The translations under genes were made by a program, and so were the position numbers. From positions 1 through 20,636 of the forward strand of contig JBHIVA010000037.1 of the NCBI GenBank assembly GCA_042138015.1: a stretch of 20,636 nucleotides of DNA, written 5' to 3'. The notes beneath the pieces were generated by a model that saw only the letters and a program-made list of their open reading frames with translations, made no database searches and was not told the DNA's origin. Positions 8,846 to 16,557 of this stretch are shown here, piece after piece; position 1 is the stretch's first letter; each line of letters starts with the position of its first letter. Source of the stretch: TH1177 sp042138015. GTDB lineage: Archaea; Thermoproteota; Nitrososphaeria; Nitrososphaerales; Nitrososphaeraceae.

Positions 8846-8852
8846 CTTTAAA
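8846..8852 (-). promoter_or_regulatory. TATA-like box of the PAC2 gene
   Basis: TTTAAAG on the minus strand, centred about 30 nt before ATG 8819. Predicted transcription start is about 8823, giving a leader of a few nucleotides. Confidence 0.4.
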
Positions 8853-8904
8853 TGTTCCGGGTAATGTGATTCCTTTACTGTTGAAAAATCAGAATACAGG
8901 AAAG

Positions 8905-8911
8905 TTTATTG
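8905..8911 (+). promoter_or_regulatory. TATA-like box of the hydrate dehydratase gene
   Basis: TTTATTG centred near 8908 places transcription start at about 8934, directly ahead of the TTG start codon at 8937. This supports a leaderless transcript beginning with an unusual start codon. Confidence 0.4.
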
Positions 8912-8936
8912 AATCTAAGTATTTTTCTTTCTATTA

Positions 8937-9806
8937 TTGGAATTTCCTGGATTAATTAGAATTAATGAGAGTGTTATCAAAAAGAATACAATTCCACGAA
9001 AAATCTCATCGAGAAAAGGAGATAATGGAATAGTGTTGGTAGTTGGAGGTAGTAGGATATACCATGGAGCACCAATTCTCGCATCCATAGCAGCTTTGAG
9101 AGTAGGAACAGATCTAGTCTATACGGCAGTTCCAAAAAGCAATGTAAATGTAACCAGGACTGCTTCGCCAAATTTGATCGTATTACCTTTATCGGATGAA
9201 AGATTAACGGTTGGTTCTTCCTTTAAGTTGATAAAATCTATGCCAAAGAGGGTTAATTCTGCTGCAATAGGGATGGGACTGAATATAGCCAAGAAAGAAG
9301 CTTTATCAACCTTGATTAGAAAATTACTTGAGAACGAGACAAAATTGGTATTAGATGCATCAACCTTGATTCCTGAAATACTCCCTATTATTACGAACAC
9401 CCAAAGTATAATTACACCTCATGGTGGGGAGTATATGAGAATTTTCAGTACTGAGTTGAAAGAAAAGTTGGAAGATCAGATAGAGGAAGTAGTTAAAAAG
9501 TCCAAAGAACATGGAGTAACTATAATTTTAAAAGGATGGAATAATATAATATCTGATGGAAAACAGGTTGCGGTTATAGAAAGAAGTACACCTGCTATGA
9601 CCGTAGGAGGTACCGGAGATGTTCTAGCTGGACTTGTTGGAGGCCTGTTTTGTAAAATGGATTCATTTAATGCTAGTTGTAGTGGTGTATATTTTAATGG
9701 AAAAGCTGCTGAACTTGCATATAATAAAGTGGGATTGCATATGATGGCTACTGATTTGCTAGAAAATCTTCCAGAAATTATGAAAAAGTTTGATCTAGAA
9801 TCTTAA
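8937..9806 (+). CDS. nnrD: ADP/ATP-dependent NAD(P)H-hydrate dehydratase
   Basis: The 289-residue cytoplasmic protein is the YjeF C-terminal/CARKD family enzyme that dehydrates damaged NAD(P)H hydrate back to NAD(P)H with ATP or ADP. It is ribokinase-like. The nucleotide site motifs GGSRIYHGAP (37-46) and the key TVGGTGDVLAGLVGG (GGTGD at 224-228) are intact, along with LVLDASTL, ITPHGGEYMRIF and ILKGWNNII. The epimerase domain (NnrE) that is often fused N-terminally is absent, so this is the stand-alone dehydratase. The start is TTG at 8937: an in-frame stop lies at 8916-8918, no ATG or GTG occurs before the conserved SRKGDNG segment, and a TATA-like box lies at the right distance. It converges with the TrmB-like gene downstream. 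Confidence 0.93.
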   Translation: MEFPGLIRINESVIKKNTIPRKISSRKGDNGIVLVVGGSRIYHGAPILASIAALRVGTDLVYTAVPKSNVNVTRTASPNLIVLPLSDERLTVGSSFKLIKSMPKRVNSAAIGMGLNIAKKEALSTLIRKLLENETKLVLDASTLIPEILPIITNTQSIITPHGGEYMRIFSTELKEKLEDQIEEVVKKSKEHGVTIILKGWNNIISDGKQVAVIERSTPAMTVGGTGDVLAGLVGGLFCKMDSFNASCSGVYFNGKAAELAYNKVGLHMMATDLLENLPEIMKKFDLES

Positions 9807-9997
9807 AATTAATTTATTTTATAGTATTACTTGGTTCTGGACAATATGGTGAGAAATGAATAATAAAATAATAAAATTAAATAGGAAGAATTTCTAATAT
9901 TGAGTTTAGAAAAGAACATAATTAAAAAACAAATTGTTAGATCAGTCACTTGTTTTGACTTAACCTATACCTTGTAAGTTTTAGTATTCAAATTCAA

Positions 9998-11467
9998 TCA
10001 TTTAGATTTTGAAATTTTGATGATGAATGTATCAATTGAGTCGAGATCAGAATTCATAATTTTTGGAATAGTATCTACTCTGTAATTCAAATTTTTGAAA
10101 TAACAATTTATCAAATATGACCATATACAGAGATATTTATTTTTGGTTTTATTTTTTGAATTCATTGTAATAATGCCATTATTTTTATCAAACGTTATGC
10201 CACCTGAACAAAAAATTCTTAAAGCTAAATCTATAAATTTTATCATATCCTCTTGATCTAGATTTTTTAGATCTATTCCATATTTCTCCGATAAATCTAT
10301 TATACCTGTAGGAGAATCATTCCCGTATGCGTCAACTCCATAATTATGATTTAGTTTTATATTATAGTTACTTATTGTATTTTTTTCACCTTCCTTTACA
10401 AACTTTTTATTTTGTATATTATTTTCATTTCCTAAATCATATACGAAACGATTTAAAGAGAAATTTTTTGTACTTGGATTGTATGCTATATCTTCTACAA
10501 ACTTAATCAAATTAGTTACTTTTAATTGAATGCCGCTATAAACATCACGAAGATTTCTTAACTCAATTGCTTTACTCCATTCTTCTTCAAAGGTTTTCAT
10601 ATATGAAAATCCTAGTACATCTATTGAAGTGAATAAAGCTGCCTTACCATTTCCTCCATCAATATTTATTATGTTACTACAATCAATAATTACAATATTT
10701 GAAAAAATATTTCCTACCTTGATAGCAATTTCATTTGGAAGAGTGAGTAAACTATCCTGTCCTAGACATTGATTGGAGATTAAGAATTGAATTTTGATAT
10801 TTTTGTTCAATGCTTTAATTAGTGATTCCCTACATTGAGTTATTAATCTCAATCCCCAAATATCCAGTATCGCTGTTACTGCTGTTCTAGAATTTTCAAT
10901 TAGTGTTGTCAGTCTTTCATAGGTAGATTTAGCATCCAAAATAAAATACTTTTTTTCTTCTAAACCTTTCAGGTAATTACTTTGATCATTTATCTTTTCT
11001 AATTTTTCGATGACTTTTTTCATATTCTTCAATCGTTGTTCTTGTACAGAGATAATTTCTTCGAAAGCTTCTTTGGGAGTAATAGCACTGCATATTAGCG
11101 GTTTTTGCTGAGAAATAACAGATAATCCTTTTTTTTCTAATTTCTTCAGAGTCAAGTAAATTTTCGTTCTAGGTAAGCTAGAATAATATGCTATTTCGCT
11201 AGCAGAAAGAGATCCTCTACCAATGAGTGTAAGATAAGCTTTAGCTTCGTAATATGAGAGGCCAAATTCTTCTAGATTTCCTATATGATGATTGTGATTG
11301 TCATTGCCGAAAGTTTTTGGATTATTGAACTTACTAGATTCATGAATGTATCTCTTTGTATTTAAATATCTATTTTCGTGATTTTTTCCTGTAATGACCT
11401 CATGAGAAGGATTTAAATTGAAATCTTTTTCATGATTTGACCTCTTATCCATTATAATTATTTCCAT
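9998..11467 (-). CDS. TrmB-family transcriptional regulator with long C-terminal extension
   Basis: The 489-residue protein has an Asn/His-rich, probably disordered N terminus (1-60), a TrmB winged-helix domain (about 64-130; FGLSYYEAKAYLTLI and LPRTKIYLTLKKLEKKGL), a helical coiled-coil-like linker (140-165), and a phospholipase-D-like TrmB ligand/regulatory domain (168-325; ILDIWGLRLI, IKIQFLISN, NIVIIDCSNII, SIDVLGFSYMKTFEEEW). About 160 further residues form an additional C-terminal region (e.g. DLSEKYGIDLKNLDQEDMIK, then FCSGGITFDKNNGIITMNS) I cannot assign. In Thaumarchaeota TrmB homologues are numerous and mostly uncharacterised. Two starts are possible, ATG 11467 and ATG 11452; a TATA-like stretch near 11480-11488 puts transcription start near 11458, which favours 11452. 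Divergent from the CdvB-like gene, with operator-like repeats between them. Confidence 0.88.
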   Translation of the reverse strand: MEIIIMDKRSNHEKDFNLNPSHEVITGKNHENRYLNTKRYIHESSKFNNPKTFGNDNHNHHIGNLEEFGLSYYEAKAYLTLIGRGSLSASEIAYYSSLPRTKIYLTLKKLEKKGLSVISQQKPLICSAITPKEAFEEIISVQEQRLKNMKKVIEKLEKINDQSNYLKGLEEKKYFILDAKSTYERLTTLIENSRTAVTAILDIWGLRLITQCRESLIKALNKNIKIQFLISNQCLGQDSLLTLPNEIAIKVGNIFSNIVIIDCSNIINIDGGNGKAALFTSIDVLGFSYMKTFEEEWSKAIELRNLRDVYSGIQLKVTNLIKFVEDIAYNPSTKNFSLNRFVYDLGNENNIQNKKFVKEGEKNTISNYNIKLNHNYGVDAYGNDSPTGIIDLSEKYGIDLKNLDQEDMIKFIDLALRIFCSGGITFDKNNGIITMNSKNKTKNKYLCIWSYLINCYFKNLNYRVDTIPKIMNSDLDSIDTFIIKISKSK

Positions 11468-11499
11468 AATTGATATTCAAAATAAAATCCCTTTGTCAA

Positions 11500-11519
11500 T
11501 TAGATTGTGTCAAATCTAA
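11500..11519. promoter_or_regulatory. Operator-like palindrome in the TrmB/CdvB-like intergenic region
   Basis: TTAGATT (11500-11506) and AATCTAA (11513-11519) form a perfect seven-base inverted repeat with a six-base spacer GTGTCA, about one helical turn and a half centre to centre. It lies just upstream of the likely TATA region of the TrmB-like gene. A further half-site TTAGATC occurs at 11538-11544. Binding by the adjacent regulator (autoregulation) is inference. Confidence 0.45.
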
Positions 11520-11547
11520 AAAAAATACTAAGCTAAATTAGATCTTG

Positions 11548-11575
11548 TAACCATTGATAGATGTTACCATGGTTA
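11548..11575. promoter_or_regulatory. Second inverted repeat, on the CdvB-like side
   Basis: TAACCAT (11548-11554) and ATGGTTA (11569-11575) are perfect reverse complements separated by 14 bases; ACCATGGT inside the right arm region is itself a palindrome. It lies about 70-95 nt ahead of the CdvB-like start and upstream of a GGTATTAAATG TATA-like element at 11597-11607. A regulator site is plausible but unproven. Confidence 0.35.
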
Positions 11576-11642
11576 AAGGTAGGTTTTGAACATAGTGGTA
11601 TTAAATGTTATCTTGTAATAGAAAGAAGAAGGTCAACAATAA

Positions 11643-12368
11643 ATGGATAACATTGGGAATTTGAACTGGGTAAAAACTAATTCAATAAATCTAGAACATA
11701 ACTCATGGAAAAATATTGAATACAATCATAATTCAAATTTTTCTCAAGGATCAAAATATAGAAAGTCAGTTTTATCAATGAACAATAACCATAACTCGGA
11801 TGTAAATGAATTTTATTCAGTTAAACATAACATACCTCTAAGACCAAAGATAGATCAAATAAAATACAGAATTAATTCTGAAATACTAAAATTTCAGAAA
11901 ATCTTTAATGAGCTCAAAATCCAAGATGAAGAGGTAGTGAGAAAACTTGTCTTGTCTTTAAAGGAAAATAATATTCAATATACTTCTCTAATCTCTTCTG
12001 AGTTGAATAAAATCAGAAAAACTAGCAAGATGATTTGGATCTCTAAATTAGTGTTGGATATATTACAAAAAGATATTAATAGTATATCGACTTTTAAGGA
12101 TTTGGTGGAAATATTTCCATCATCATTAACGGCAATCAAGAGTGTTAGATCAATGCTTTTCTCCCACTTAAATGAATCTGATCATGATCTAAGAAATATA
12201 GCTGATCTTTTGGTTGATGTATTGATAAATGCTGGTCAAGTAGGAGGATATTTAATTAATTTTAAACTGGCAAATAATAAAGCATTAACAATATTAGATG
12301 ATGCAAAATTTGAAGCAGAAGATAAAATAAAAAATGAGTTCTTACCTATTCCTGATGCAAAATTATAA
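11643..12368 (+). CDS. CdvB-like ESCRT-III protein (Snf7 family), short form
   Basis: The 241-residue protein carries an ESCRT-III core from about residue 66. LRPKIDQIKYRI, a helix ending SELNKIRKTSKM, FKDLVEIFPSSLTAIKSVRSML, LRNIADLLVDVLINAGQ and INFKLANNKALTILDDAKFEAE follow the order and spacing I recall for archaeal CdvB helices. CdvB polymers remodel the membrane in archaeal cell division and vesicle formation. The first ~65 residues are Asn/Ser-rich and likely disordered, unlike typical CdvB. The protein ends soon after the core (FLPIPDAKL), so it lacks a long tail with a recognisable winged helix for CdvA binding, and I see no clear MIM2 motif; it is therefore a paralogue rather than the main division CdvB. 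CdvA and CdvC are not nearby. It is divergent from the TrmB-like regulator. Confidence 0.85.
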   Translation: MDNIGNLNWVKTNSINLEHNSWKNIEYNHNSNFSQGSKYRKSVLSMNNNHNSDVNEFYSVKHNIPLRPKIDQIKYRINSEILKFQKIFNELKIQDEEVVRKLVLSLKENNIQYTSLISSELNKIRKTSKMIWISKLVLDILQKDINSISTFKDLVEIFPSSLTAIKSVRSMLFSHLNESDHDLRNIADLLVDVLINAGQVGGYLINFKLANNKALTILDDAKFEAEDKIKNEFLPIPDAKL

Positions 12369-12386
12369 TTGCTGACCTTTAGTACA

Positions 12387-12405
12387 TTTTTTGATAATAT
12401 TTTTC
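12387..12405 (+). terminator. T-rich terminator candidate of the CdvB-like gene
   Basis: Two runs of six T and five T lie 19-37 nt past the stop codon and precede CCCC. This fits archaeal T-run termination between convergent genes. Confidence 0.4.
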
Positions 12406-12512
12406 CCCTTTCTATGAAGATTTATAATAATATGGGATTTGAAAAATTAAAAATAAAATAGTAGTTAAAAAGTTATAATTTATGATTTACCAAATATAGA
12501 TTAGGTAGATGG

Positions 12513-14360
12513 TCACTTTTTTGCTTCATCAATGTAAAAAATTGATTCATTTCTATGCAATGCAGATCCTGTGATGAGGTTTAGGATAGAGTTAGTAACA
12601 TTATCAAGTTTAGGCTCAGTTCCCTCAATATTTCCAGCAAGTACAAGATATAGTCTAATATTTGACGCTAAAACATCAGAAAGTTCTTGATTAACAGTGG
12701 CTGTATATGGTCTTAGTGCACCTCTAAAAACCTCTGACCTTGATCTTACAAGGCCCGATATTTTCTTTCCAGTAGGAGAATCAGGTCCCAATAAAACAAC
12801 TATTCCTGTCGAATTTTTGTACTTAGAAGGTTCCCGTGCGGCCCCTTCTGGAGCCAAAGTTCTGACAGATTCTCTTGTTATTAAACCAGGTATGTGGATA
12901 AAATTATTTACCAATTGTTCCCATTCATTTCTTGATAATGACGTAAAATCTTTGTTGTAATCATAATCACCTGTTATATGTATAACGGCATCTATGTTTC
13001 CAAATTTTGTTTTAGCTTTATCAAAAATCATTTTTACCTTATCTTCATCCGAAAGATCTATAGAATGACTGTGATAAGATTTGTAGTACTGTAGATCTGT
13101 GGGATTATTTGTAAGAACTATCACCTGTTTGACACCTATATTGTTGAGTTCATTTGCGATATTTGTTACACGATCGATATCCCTTTTATTTGAAGAAGAT
13201 GTTGTAATTAATACTACCTTATTCTTTAAATTTTGAAGTGAACCTTTATCTATAGATGTTCCAATAATTGGTTTTACTGGATAAAAAACCCTATCATTTG
13301 GGATAACTCTACCATTTATCAATTTGCTTATCTTGTCATCAGATAAAGTCATCACCATATCCGCTACTTCTTCTTGACTTAAGAATTCGTTATCCACAAT
13401 CATTTTACTTGTATTACTCTGTATTTTTTCAGCGATCTCCTGGATCTTGGTTATCATTCCGTTGATGATCTGACTCAAATCTTCTGTATTTGTGGTATAT
13501 GATAGATCAGATTTTTTAGAATCCAAAGAATTTTGAGATCGAGTAGAAGATATTTCCATAGCTATTTTTTTAATTCCTTCAGAAAACACCTCTTTTGGTT
13601 CACCTAAGAGTTCCAAACCCTTGAGAGCACAGGTTTCTATTTCTTCAGAATTCAATCCTGGGTATCCTCCTATACGAAGAAACTCTGCTGCAGCTTTTGG
13701 ATAGACTGTTTTATAAATCCTGTCTGAATGTACAGGTCCTGGATTTGTAGCAATTGACTTTATTCCTCTTTCGGCCAGCTCCCACGCTAAAACTTCAGCT
13801 AATCTGTTTTTTGCCCCCTGTGAAGCAGTATATGGAGTTCTGAATCGATATGGTCTTTGTTCGTATTTATTTTCCTCTGTAAAGAAGGTAGCAATTGTGA
13901 TTATCTTGGAACCTTTTTCCATTACTTTTAATCCTTGGACGGACGTCCAAAAAGTACCTGTTAAATGTATTGCTACACAATCCTTAAAATCTCTAAATGA
14001 GGCATTAGTAAATGTTTTTACAGGCCCTGAAACTCCAGCATTGTTAACAATTATATCAACCTTTCCAAAATCTTGCTTGATGGTTTCAAACATTTCATTT
14101 ATACCTTTTTCATCTGATACATCGACCCCTGAAAATGCTCTTACAATTCCATCAGACCCTACTCTTTGAATAATCTCATTTAGTATTTCAGTGGTTTTAT
14201 CGAGTGGTTCTCTTCTTCTCCCCATTATCACAATATTAGCACCATGTTCTGCAAATTTTTTTGCTATTGCTTGACCAATTCCGGTTCCACTACCCGTGAT
14301 GACAACTAATTTATTTGAAAATTTTAAATTTGAAGGCTTGTTTTCAGAGTTACTTGTCAT
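12513..14360 (-). CDS. Tandem short-chain dehydrogenase, similar to the N-terminal half of malonyl-CoA reductase
   Basis: This 615-residue protein has two SDR domains. Domain 1 (about 14-240) has the Rossmann motif GSGTGIG (23-29), a NADP-type basic stretch GRRRE, the NNAG strand, and PGPVHSDRI after the catalytic region. The usual YxxxK is Y177-T-A-S-Q181: the catalytic Lys is replaced by Gln, and the catalytic Ser position reads A157/T158. A helical spacer follows (about 240-380) with EEVADMVMTL and LINGRVI. Domain 2 (about 388-610) has a degenerate nucleotide site (ITTSSS in place of TGxxxGxG). From memory, this order and the local motifs (ATFF...RTPY, ELAERGI, PGPVHSDRI, then a degenerate second SDR) resemble residues 1-550 of Chloroflexus malonyl-CoA reductase. 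Possible substrates are malonyl-CoA or malonate semialdehyde, but this is a hypothesis. GATTAAAAGT at 14384-14393 gives a leaderless start at ATG 14360. Confidence 0.85.
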   Translation of the reverse strand: MTSNSENKPSNLKFSNKLVVITGSGTGIGQAIAKKFAEHGANIVIMGRRREPLDKTTEILNEIIQRVGSDGIVRAFSGVDVSDEKGINEMFETIKQDFGKVDIIVNNAGVSGPVKTFTNASFRDFKDCVAIHLTGTFWTSVQGLKVMEKGSKIITIATFFTEENKYEQRPYRFRTPYTASQGAKNRLAEVLAWELAERGIKSIATNPGPVHSDRIYKTVYPKAAAEFLRIGGYPGLNSEEIETCALKGLELLGEPKEVFSEGIKKIAMEISSTRSQNSLDSKKSDLSYTTNTEDLSQIINGMITKIQEIAEKIQSNTSKMIVDNEFLSQEEVADMVMTLSDDKISKLINGRVIPNDRVFYPVKPIIGTSIDKGSLQNLKNKVVLITTSSSNKRDIDRVTNIANELNNIGVKQVIVLTNNPTDLQYYKSYHSHSIDLSDEDKVKMIFDKAKTKFGNIDAVIHITGDYDYNKDFTSLSRNEWEQLVNNFIHIPGLITRESVRTLAPEGAAREPSKYKNSTGIVVLLGPDSPTGKKISGLVRSRSEVFRGALRPYTATVNQELSDVLASNIRLYLVLAGNIEGTEPKLDNVTNSILNLITGSALHRNESIFYIDEAKK

Positions 14361-14423
14361 ATATTTTTGGCAGACTCTTTTAGACTTTTAATCTTTTTGA
14401 TATTTTAGTTAACTTTAAGAGTG

Positions 14424-14431
14424 GAATAAAG
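14424..14431 (+). promoter_or_regulatory. TATA-like box of the gene at 14455
   Basis: GAATAAAG is centred about 27 nt ahead of ATG 14455, predicting a leaderless transcript. The divergent SDR gene has its own element at 14384-14393. Confidence 0.4.
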
Positions 14432-14454
14432 ATGATATATGACTGTAATCAAAG

Positions 14455-15033
14455 ATGGGATTATTTAGACGAGTATCTTTCATTGCTTTAGTCTCCCTTT
14501 TTGGTTGTTATATCTTATCCTCCTCTGGAATCCTGATTCAAGATTCTTTTTCTCATGGTCTTTTTAATTCTGCTGGACAGAGGATTGGAAAATTTTATGT
14601 TCAAATAGCAACTGATCCAGAGATTCCTACTACTGGCAAAGACGCGAAAATTCTTCTTAGAATATCAACTGATGAGGATGTGGAAGTCACAGATATTCCT
14701 ATTACAATAACAATAACAAAAAATGGGATGGAGGTTGATCATTTACCTCAAATAGTGGTAACAAATGGTCATCATGAGTTTGACTATAAATTCCCTGAGG
14801 CTGGAAATTATGTTTTCTATATCGATCTAATGGATCTGTATTTTACAGGTAAGACGATTAAGTATACTTTTAATTTAAGTACTCACAACCCATTTGGTTA
14901 TATCTTTTATTCTTTGATAAGTTTTGCAGTTGCAACCCCTCTAGTAATAATAGCAATAATATTCGTCACAAATAAAAGACGTGCTGCAAGAATTGCTAGA
15001 AACCATAATCAAAATTCAACAGAAACACTATAA
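14455..15033 (+). CDS. Exported beta-sandwich protein with C-terminal membrane anchor
   Basis: The 192-residue protein begins with a signal peptide (basic MGLFRR, then FIALVSLFGCYILSSSGIL). Residues about 45-145 are beta-rich (FYVQIATDPEIPTTGKDAKILLRIST, VTDIPITITITKNG, HHEFDYKFPEAGNYVFYIDL), resembling YtkA/FixG-like immunoglobulin-type domains, in which 'P.vG....l...v.' opening strands and a 'f.f...G.Y.....' end are typical. A single membrane helix (about 149-171, YIFYSLISFAVATPLVIIAIIFV) and a short basic tail (NKRRAARIARN) anchor it with the domain outside. A copper or oxidase-assembly role would fit some families of this fold, but no His/Met/Cys metal site is evident, so function is open. 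Divergent from the double SDR gene. Confidence 0.75.
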   Translation: MGLFRRVSFIALVSLFGCYILSSSGILIQDSFSHGLFNSAGQRIGKFYVQIATDPEIPTTGKDAKILLRISTDEDVEVTDIPITITITKNGMEVDHLPQIVVTNGHHEFDYKFPEAGNYVFYIDLMDLYFTGKTIKYTFNLSTHNPFGYIFYSLISFAVATPLVIIAIIFVTNKRRAARIARNHNQNSTETL

Positions 15034-15142
15034 CGATAGGATTATTTAATAAGATTTCTCAGATTACTGAATAGATTGAGTATAGTTTCTATATGATTTA
15101 TATAAATACGATGTATTTAAAAGGTAGGGTGTAAAGATATTT

Positions 15143-16009
15143 TTGGATAGGAGACTTGGGGAATTAAGTTTAGAAGAATTATATCCTTCAACATTATTTG
15201 AAACACCGTGTATATCTGTAGATAAAAATAGAGATCTTTGGATTGCTATAGAAATATGTGCTCAATATTTAGAATCATCTATAGATGCTATTCTAGTTAA
15301 AAGTGAAAATAATATTGTTGGGACGATTGGTGGACGTGAGATATTATCTCATTTGAGAAAAAATGCTATCCCTGATTCGTATTTTAGAACAAAAATAGAT
15401 GATATCTTTTTTAACCAGATTCCACAAGTAGATAAAAAAAATAAACTTGTTGATTTAATAGATAAGTGGAAAGGTACTGGAAGAGCATTTTCTGTAATTC
15501 CTAATCAGCAAGGCGAATATTTTTCTATTTCTTCAAGGAAAATGCTCGAAATTGGTAAGAGATATAAATCGGGTATTTATGTTTCATCCATTCCAAAAAA
15601 ACAAATTGTTACATTTAAAGGAGATGAATCCTTAGGTGAAATTCTTGATATAATGTTTAAGAAACATATTAGAAGAATATTGCTGGAAAAATCTAACCAA
15701 TTTATTAGTGATAGAATAATTCTAGGAGAGATTTCAATGATCTTGAAATATCAAGATAGAGAAAATCTTTTAGATATACCTATCAATCAATTTAAATTCG
15801 ATTATACGAAAGAAATCACTACTGATCTTTCTCTTAGTCAAATTTGTTTAATAATGGATAAAATGGATCATCCTTGTATACTATATCAAGATTCGATAGT
15901 TACTCCTTGGGACATATGCCTTATCTTACTATCAGAAAAATTAACCGAATTTTCTGGTAAAATGTATTTACAAAAAAAGTTATGCCCACATTGTGGAAAG
16001 GAAATATAA
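15143..16009 (+). CDS. CBS-domain protein with C-terminal CPHC knuckle
   Basis: The 288-residue soluble protein contains repeated CBS-type modules: an opening TPCISVDKNRDLWIAIEICAQ...IVGTIGGREILSHL (about 20-70), a second to about 140, a third starting IYVSSIPKKQIVTFKGDESLGEIL (about 150-205) and a fourth to about 275. CBS pairs bind adenine nucleotides or SAM and regulate attached or partner proteins. The protein ends with CPHCGKEI (Cys 281 and Cys 284), half of a zinc ribbon that could bind metal by dimerisation. No enzymatic domain is attached. The start is TTG 15143: an in-frame TAG lies at 15125-15127 and no ATG is available. TTTAAAAG at 15116-15123 gives a leaderless start, while the stronger TTTATATAAATA at 15097-15108 would give a leader of about 16 nt. 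Confidence 0.8.
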   Translation: MDRRLGELSLEELYPSTLFETPCISVDKNRDLWIAIEICAQYLESSIDAILVKSENNIVGTIGGREILSHLRKNAIPDSYFRTKIDDIFFNQIPQVDKKNKLVDLIDKWKGTGRAFSVIPNQQGEYFSISSRKMLEIGKRYKSGIYVSSIPKKQIVTFKGDESLGEILDIMFKKHIRRILLEKSNQFISDRIILGEISMILKYQDRENLLDIPINQFKFDYTKEITTDLSLSQICLIMDKMDHPCILYQDSIVTPWDICLILLSEKLTEFSGKMYLQKKLCPHCGKEI

Positions 16010-16204
16010 AAGGATAGTTTGAAATAACCTGTAGTTAAATTTTCTTAGTTTTCCTTTATTTATTATATGGTATAAATATAGTTATAATAAATCGTTGAGA
16101 AATAGTTATGAAGATTTGATTGATACAACTTGATAAATTACAACTATCAATTTTAATGGAACATATTTGTGTAAATAATATATTACATCACTTAAAATTA
16201 CGTA

Positions 16205-16222
16205 ATAGATCTTGTGATCTAT
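16205..16222. repeat. Short hairpin ATAGATC-TTGT-GATCTAT
   Basis: A perfect seven-base stem with a four-base loop, directly overlapping the end of the ten-base palindrome ATTACGTAAT (16197-16206). It lies 190 nt past the CBS gene. Could be part of a small RNA or a terminator; chance cannot be excluded in AT-rich DNA. Confidence 0.35.
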
Positions 16223-16534
16223 AATAGACTCAGTATTCAAAGATATCACACATGAAAGAATAACAACCTGATACTTTCGGAGCCACCACAACCACATTAC
16301 TGATAGTCATAGACAGTCTTAGTATTTTAAGACAATAGGTTATAAAAAAATGAAATTTTAACCATTTTATAGAATATGAAAAAAATAAGAATGTGTAGAT
16401 GATAAGAAATATTGATATCAAGAAAAGAATTTTCATACTATGACTAAATATTTCTAATTACAAATAAACGAAGATACACTAATCAATAATTCATAGTTTA
16501 TTTTTGAATTGGTCTTGTTATATCAAAAAAATTA

Positions 16535-16557
16535 CTTGTATCTAAGCTACATACAAG
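16535..16557. repeat. Short inverted repeat CTTGTAT/ATACAAG
   Basis: A perfect seven-base inverted repeat with a nine-base loop in the gene-free region. A tandem TTACAAG copy pair follows about 40 nt downstream. Role unknown. Confidence 0.3.

Noticed and set aside
12697..14169. Plus-strand open frames inside the double SDR gene
   Set aside because: They lie antisense to a clearly conserved protein and show no domain character.
16106..16436. Two overlapping minus-strand open frames in the gap after the CBS gene
   Set aside because: They overlap in different frames, have low-complexity hydrophobic composition and lack conserved motifs, as expected of AT-rich non-coding DNA.
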